Source: a bacterium
Lineage (GTDB): Bacteria > Planctomycetota > UBA1135 > UBA2386
DNA length: 64,000 bases
Reading direction: 5' to 3'
Assembly: GCA_030432695.1 (NCBI GenBank)
Contig: JAUILN010000004.1
Coordinates: 558,001-622,000, forward strand
Part shown: positions 60,892 through 64,000 of the stretch, in pieces
Position numbering within the stretch: the stretch's first letter is position 1
How the letters are laid out: each line of letters opens with the position of its first letter
Notes under the pieces: model-generated
Seen by the model: only the letters and a program-made list of their open reading frames with translations
Databases searched by the model: none
Told to the model about the DNA's origin: nothing
Position numbers and translations under genes: made by a program

Positions 60892-61866
60892 ATGCGGCTC
60901 GTGACCTGCATCGCGTTCGTCGTACTGCTCGCGGTTCCGAACCGCGCTCAGGACGCTCCGGCGACGGATCTCTCCGACGCTCTCCAGCTACTGCAGGGGG
61001 CCTCCGAGGAGCTGGTGATCGCACCCGAGCGGGTTGCGGACGTCGTGACGTGGCTGCAGGAGATCCGCAGGCGATACCCGCGCGTCGCGGACATCCACGT
61101 GCGCGGCCGACGGAGTCTGGAGACGGCGGTCCTGTTCTTCACCCCCGAAGCCAGGGAACGGCTTGCCGGCGCGAAGATCGTCTCCGACGCGGAGTTCGGC
61201 CATCGACTGGACGGCCCGTCGGGCATCGACGCGCTCGACACATTGCTGGAAGCGATCGGCGCGGTCCTGCAGCCCGTCGGACGTGGGGCGAACGCCGAGT
61301 CGTGGGTCGCCCACTTTCGGGAGGACTACGACGTGCCTGCGGTGTGCCGACGCTTCAGGGCCCTTGCCGAGATCGCGGAGGCAGGGTGGAACCCGTTGAT
61401 GGGTGATGGCGACGAGATCTTCCTGTCGCGGCGCGGATCGCGAGCACTCTTCGTCTTCAAGCGCGGCCGTGGCGGCTGCCCCTCGGGGTGCATCCACAAC
61501 CACTACTTCTACTTCGAGGTCGACGCGGAGCGGGGCTCGGTCGACGCCCGCGGAGAGGCCGTTCCGGACTTCCGATCGGCTCGCTACTACCTCTGGGGTG
61601 TTCCGGCGCGGTTCGCGGTGTCGGTGTTCGCCGACTTCGACGAGCTCCTCGCGGCATCGCGCCACGCGGAGTGGTGGGTCGTGCTGCACGCGGCGGAGGC
61701 GACGGGCGCGCTGCTGACGCTCCGTGGACTGGAGCACGCCGATCCGCAGGTGCGTGCCAGGGCTCTCTGGCACCTTCGAGGAGTCAGCGGCCAGGACTTC
61801 GGTGGTGATGCCGCGGGGATCGACGCGTGGCGCTCGTGGCTCGAGGCCCAGGACTTCACCTGGTAG
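60892..61866 (+). CDS. Secreted protein of unknown function
   Basis: ATG 60892 gives MRLVTCIAFVVLLAVPNRAQ, a signal peptide; the reading upstream is shadow. The 324-residue product has no family that I recognise. It contains LQEIRRRYPRVADIHVRGRR, AVLFFTPEARERLAGAKIVS, FHHNHYFYFEV-like text (CIHNHYFYFEVDAERGSVDA) and a late stretch of helices, LLTLRGLEHADPQVRARALW, that resembles a single HEAT unit. It has two close cysteines in GGCPSGC (near residue 198), which might form a disulfide or bind a metal. It follows the sigma factor by 148 bases. Confidence 0.5.
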   Translation: MRLVTCIAFVVLLAVPNRAQDAPATDLSDALQLLQGASEELVIAPERVADVVTWLQEIRRRYPRVADIHVRGRRSLETAVLFFTPEARERLAGAKIVSDAEFGHRLDGPSGIDALDTLLEAIGAVLQPVGRGANAESWVAHFREDYDVPAVCRRFRALAEIAEAGWNPLMGDGDEIFLSRRGSRALFVFKRGRGGCPSGCIHNHYFYFEVDAERGSVDARGEAVPDFRSARYYLWGVPARFAVSVFADFDELLAASRHAEWWVVLHAAEATGALLTLRGLEHADPQVRARALWHLRGVSGQDFGGDAAGIDAWRSWLEAQDFTW

Positions 61867-61999
61867 TGAGCAGCTCTTCACGGCGAGACCCTCCGGGACG
61901 TGCGCATCGGCCGAGAGAAGGCCCTGCGAATCGAGCGGTCTGGCCAGGATCCTGCGCAGGAATGGGGGGGCCGTCCCATGATGCGTGGGCACTCGTTGG

Positions 62000-63589
62000 A
62001 TGCCCGACCTGGAGATCACCCTGAGACCCCTCGATTCGTTCCTCCTGCTCCCACTCCTCGCGCTCTGCGGCCCGCGACTCGTCGTGGCGCAGGACGCCGC
62101 CGACTTCCAGCGCCTCGGCACCTGGATCCAGCCGATCCCCGGCTCGCTGGTCCTCGCGGGCAGCCAGGATCCGCCCGACTGTGTCGTCGACGTGTTGCTG
62201 GAACGGGCCGGAGGGCGCACGGCGGTGATCGGCGTGCTCGGCGGAGGCAAGCGCAAGGGCCTCGGCAAGCGGCTGGTCGAGCGTGGCGCGCTGGACGTGC
62301 GCGGGATCGCACCCTTGCCGGCGCGGGGCAAGGCGCGCGATGCGGCGCTGCTGGCGTGGTTGGAGTTGGACGGGGTGTGGCTGGGCGAGCGTGCTTCACC
62401 GGGTGACGACCCGACGACCGACGCGTTGGTCCTCGAGGTCGCGCGGCGCGGCGGCGTGGTCGGTGCGGGAGGAGCCGCGGTCGAAGCATTGCTGGCGAGC
62501 GACCGCGCGCGCGAGCAGCCGCTGTTGCCGTTCGTGGTGGTGCGTGCTGGCAGCGGTGCGGGAGATCCGGTCCCGGGTGCCGTGCAGTTCGCGGTCGACG
62601 AGGACGCCGCGTTGATCGTGCACACCGGGCGCCGGGTCTGCGGATACGGCACCGGCGGTGTCGTCGCGTCGGTGGCGGGCACGGACAGTGGCTGGCGGGC
62701 GCTGCGTCAGGAGCTCGAGGTGATCGACGTCCTCGATCCCGGCGATCGGCCGTCGTACGCCCTCGACCTGCTGGCCTGGATGCGCGCCGCGCAGGATCGC
62801 GTCGGCCCGGTGTTTCCAGCGGCTGAGCCGGTGCCGGTCGAGATCTCGCGCGGCACGTTGGTCCTGCAGGGTGGCGGGGGCGTGAGCGACGCGACCTGGG
62901 AGGCCTTCGTTGCGGCGGCCGGCGGCAAAGACGCGCGCTTCGCGTGCGTGCCGAGTGCCAACGACTTCGAGCCGGGCGAAGACGTGCGCTCTTACAGCGC
63001 CGGCCAGTTGCGTGAGCGCGGCTGTTCGCACGTGACGGTGTGTCACGCGCCGGGCGCCGCCAGTGCCCACGCCGACGCGCGCCTGCACGAGTTGCTGCAA
63101 GCGGCCGACGCGGTGTGGATCGACGGCGGGCGGACGTTCCGCTTCATGGACCACTACCAGGGCACCACCGTAGCCGCGCTGCTCGCCGAGGTGCTGCGCC
63201 GCGGCGGCGTGGTCGGCGGCAGCTCGGCAGGGTGTCAGGTCCTCGGCGAGTTCCTGGTCCGCGGCGACCCGCGCTCGAACCGGGTGCTGGTGCAGCCGGG
63301 CTACACGCGCGGGCTGGGGCTCCTGCCGGGTGTCGTGCTGGACGCGCACTTCCTGCAGCGCGAACGCGACACCGAGTTCCGCGAGTTGGTCGCGAATCAC
63401 CCGCAGTTGCTCGGCATCGGCGTCGACGAGAACACTGCGCTGGTGGTGGAGGGTCGGGTGGCGCGGGTGCTGGGGGAGAATCGCGTGTCGTTCGTCGATC
63501 TGCGCGAGAACCGCGACGGGGAGCCGGTGCGGTTGAGAAGCGGGGAGAGCTACGATCTGAAGGAGCGGGGGGTGAAGGACGCGCCGTGA
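62000..63589 (+). CDS. Secreted cyanophycinase-like (S51) protein with duplicated domain
   Basis: Start at ATG 62000, giving leader SFLLLPLLALCGPRLVVAQ; a GTG at 61985 adds five residues. The 529-residue product contains two halves that align. The C-terminal half (about 290-520) has VWIDGGRTFRFMDHYQGT and VVGGSSAGCQVLGEFLVRGD, where the S51 nucleophile is Ser409, and the ending GVDENTALVVEGR. The N-terminal half (about 45-270) has LVLAGSQDPPDCVVDVLLER, GGVVGAGGAAVEALLA and AVDEDAALIVHTGRR; at the place of Ser409 it has Gly158. So the first half is a degenerate copy without nucleophile. Cyanophycinases cut the Arg-Asp polymer cyanophycin; secreted ones act on polymer outside. Confidence 0.8.
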   Translation: MPDLEITLRPLDSFLLLPLLALCGPRLVVAQDAADFQRLGTWIQPIPGSLVLAGSQDPPDCVVDVLLERAGGRTAVIGVLGGGKRKGLGKRLVERGALDVRGIAPLPARGKARDAALLAWLELDGVWLGERASPGDDPTTDALVLEVARRGGVVGAGGAAVEALLASDRAREQPLLPFVVVRAGSGAGDPVPGAVQFAVDEDAALIVHTGRRVCGYGTGGVVASVAGTDSGWRALRQELEVIDVLDPGDRPSYALDLLAWMRAAQDRVGPVFPAAEPVPVEISRGTLVLQGGGGVSDATWEAFVAAAGGKDARFACVPSANDFEPGEDVRSYSAGQLRERGCSHVTVCHAPGAASAHADARLHELLQAADAVWIDGGRTFRFMDHYQGTTVAALLAEVLRRGGVVGGSSAGCQVLGEFLVRGDPRSNRVLVQPGYTRGLGLLPGVVLDAHFLQRERDTEFRELVANHPQLLGIGVDENTALVVEGRVARVLGENRVSFVDLRENRDGEPVRLRSGESYDLKERGVKDAP

Positions 63590-63676
63590 GCGGTCACTCT
63601 GCGCGTCGTCAGCACGACGAGGATCTCGTCGGCCGACCACGGGCAGTTCGGCGACCGTGTCGCTCCCGTTTCTCGT

Positions 63677-63694
63677 GCCCGAGTCTCCTCGGGC
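63677..63694. other. Small perfect hairpin (GCCCGAG / CTCGGGC)
   Basis: Seven-base arms around a four-base loop (TCTC) lie 88 bases after the cyanophycinase-like gene's stop, between it and the next gene on the same strand. There is no T-run after it, so it is not a classical intrinsic terminator, though it could stop or slow transcription in GC-rich DNA. Confidence 0.35.
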
Positions 63695-63782
63695 AGACTA
63701 TCGCAGGCCATCGAATGGGCCCTCGTCCGGGATCGACCGAGGTCGATGCCGCGCACCGGTCAGCCACTCCCATAGCGCTCGA

Positions 63783-64000
63783 ATGACGGCCTTCCCCTTC
63801 CTCACGCGCGAAGACCCCAATGCCAAGATCAAGGGCTCGCGCGATCCGTTGGGCATCCAGCCGGTCTGGGCGGCGTTCGGTCGCCACCTGGTCCTCAACC
63901 TCACCACGCAGTCATCGTCGGTGCGTGGGTTCACCAGTGTGCTCCTCGCGCGCTGGTTCGGCGAGCGGCTGATCGGGTCGGGGCGGATGCCGGCCGAGGC
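63783..64000 (+). CDS. Unknown protein, N-terminal part only (runs off the right edge)
   Basis: Only 72 codons are visible from ATG 63783. The text (MTAFPFLTREDPNAKIKGS, then RDPLGIQPVWAAFGRHLVL, NLTTQSSSVRGFTSVLLARW) has no signal peptide and is evidently real protein by composition and by the clear contrast with the shadow frames. I do not recognise the family with enough certainty to name one. A cytoplasmic role is likely. The rest lies outside the window. Confidence 0.55.
   Translation, partial: MTAFPFLTREDPNAKIKGSRDPLGIQPVWAAFGRHLVLNLTTQSSSVRGFTSVLLARWFGERLIGSGRMPAE

Noticed and set aside
1..64000. RNA genes, CRISPR arrays, insertion sequences or an origin
   Set aside because: No tRNA-like cloverleaf, rRNA segment, regularly spaced repeats, transposase motif or DnaA-box cluster was seen on reading either strand; a covariance search was not possible.

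Overview
The window is very GC-rich DNA (roughly 70 % by eye) and almost certainly chromosomal DNA of a planctomycete or close PVC relative. The signs are a DUF1501 / planctomycete-cytochrome-WD40 / DUF1549-DUF1553 gene trio, a PVC-type haem-binding dehydrogenase-like protein, an ECF sigma factor of the TIGR02999 type, a Ser/Thr kinase with a polytopic tail, a Gfo/Idh oxidoreductase with a Tat-like leader, and a great number of large secreted beta-rich proteins. Few genes have a clear Shine-Dalgarno sequence. No tRNA, rRNA, CRISPR array, insertion sequence or phage gene was seen.

Layout. 1-4.7 kb: a cut-off serine hydrolase, a cysteine-dioxygenase-like cupin with a probable frameshift, a small receiver-like protein and a giant DUF2339 membrane protein, all on the minus strand. 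4.8-24 kb: mostly exported proteins (glycerophosphodiesterase with a long extension, Asp-box lipoprotein, Kelch protein, two tandem carboxypeptidase-regulatory-like proteins, FG-GAP protein, thioredoxin-HEAT protein). 24-34 kb: housekeeping-size genes (VOC protein, phosphatase-like lipoprotein, cupin) and more carboxypeptidase-regulatory-like paralogues, again including a tandem pair. 34-38 kb: an ankyrin protein and an ECF sigma factor that is fused through a membrane segment to an extracytoplasmic carboxypeptidase-regulatory-like region. 38-50 kb: thiol peroxidase, the cytochrome/DUF1501 operon, a Gfo/Idh oxidoreductase, a membrane Ser/Thr kinase and a DUF2459-like lipoprotein. 50-52 kb: a broken endonuclease/exonuclease/phosphatase gene joined to the tail of an ECF sigma gene, then an AbiEii-like pair. 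52-64 kb: PVC haem protein, OB-fold-like lipoprotein, three secreted beta proteins, a second ECF sigma factor, an unknown secreted protein, a duplicated cyanophycinase-like protein and the start of an unknown gene.

Three things stand out. (1) Nine copies of a short hairpin element with a GGTGCCWGGCACC-like core and arms that differ in sequence but stay complementary lie between genes from 34.8 to 55.9 kb; two sites are inverted doublets, like REP/BIME elements. (2) The extracytoplasmic part of the membrane-tethered sigma factor is related to the stand-alone anchored paralogues at 12.9-18.5 and 27.2 kb, which suggests one sensory-domain family used with and without a sigma domain. (3) At least four, and perhaps eight, otherwise unrelated secreted proteins end in a similar C-terminal domain of about 100-130 residues that I cannot match to a named family. 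Functional links between neighbours are inferred from the sequence alone.
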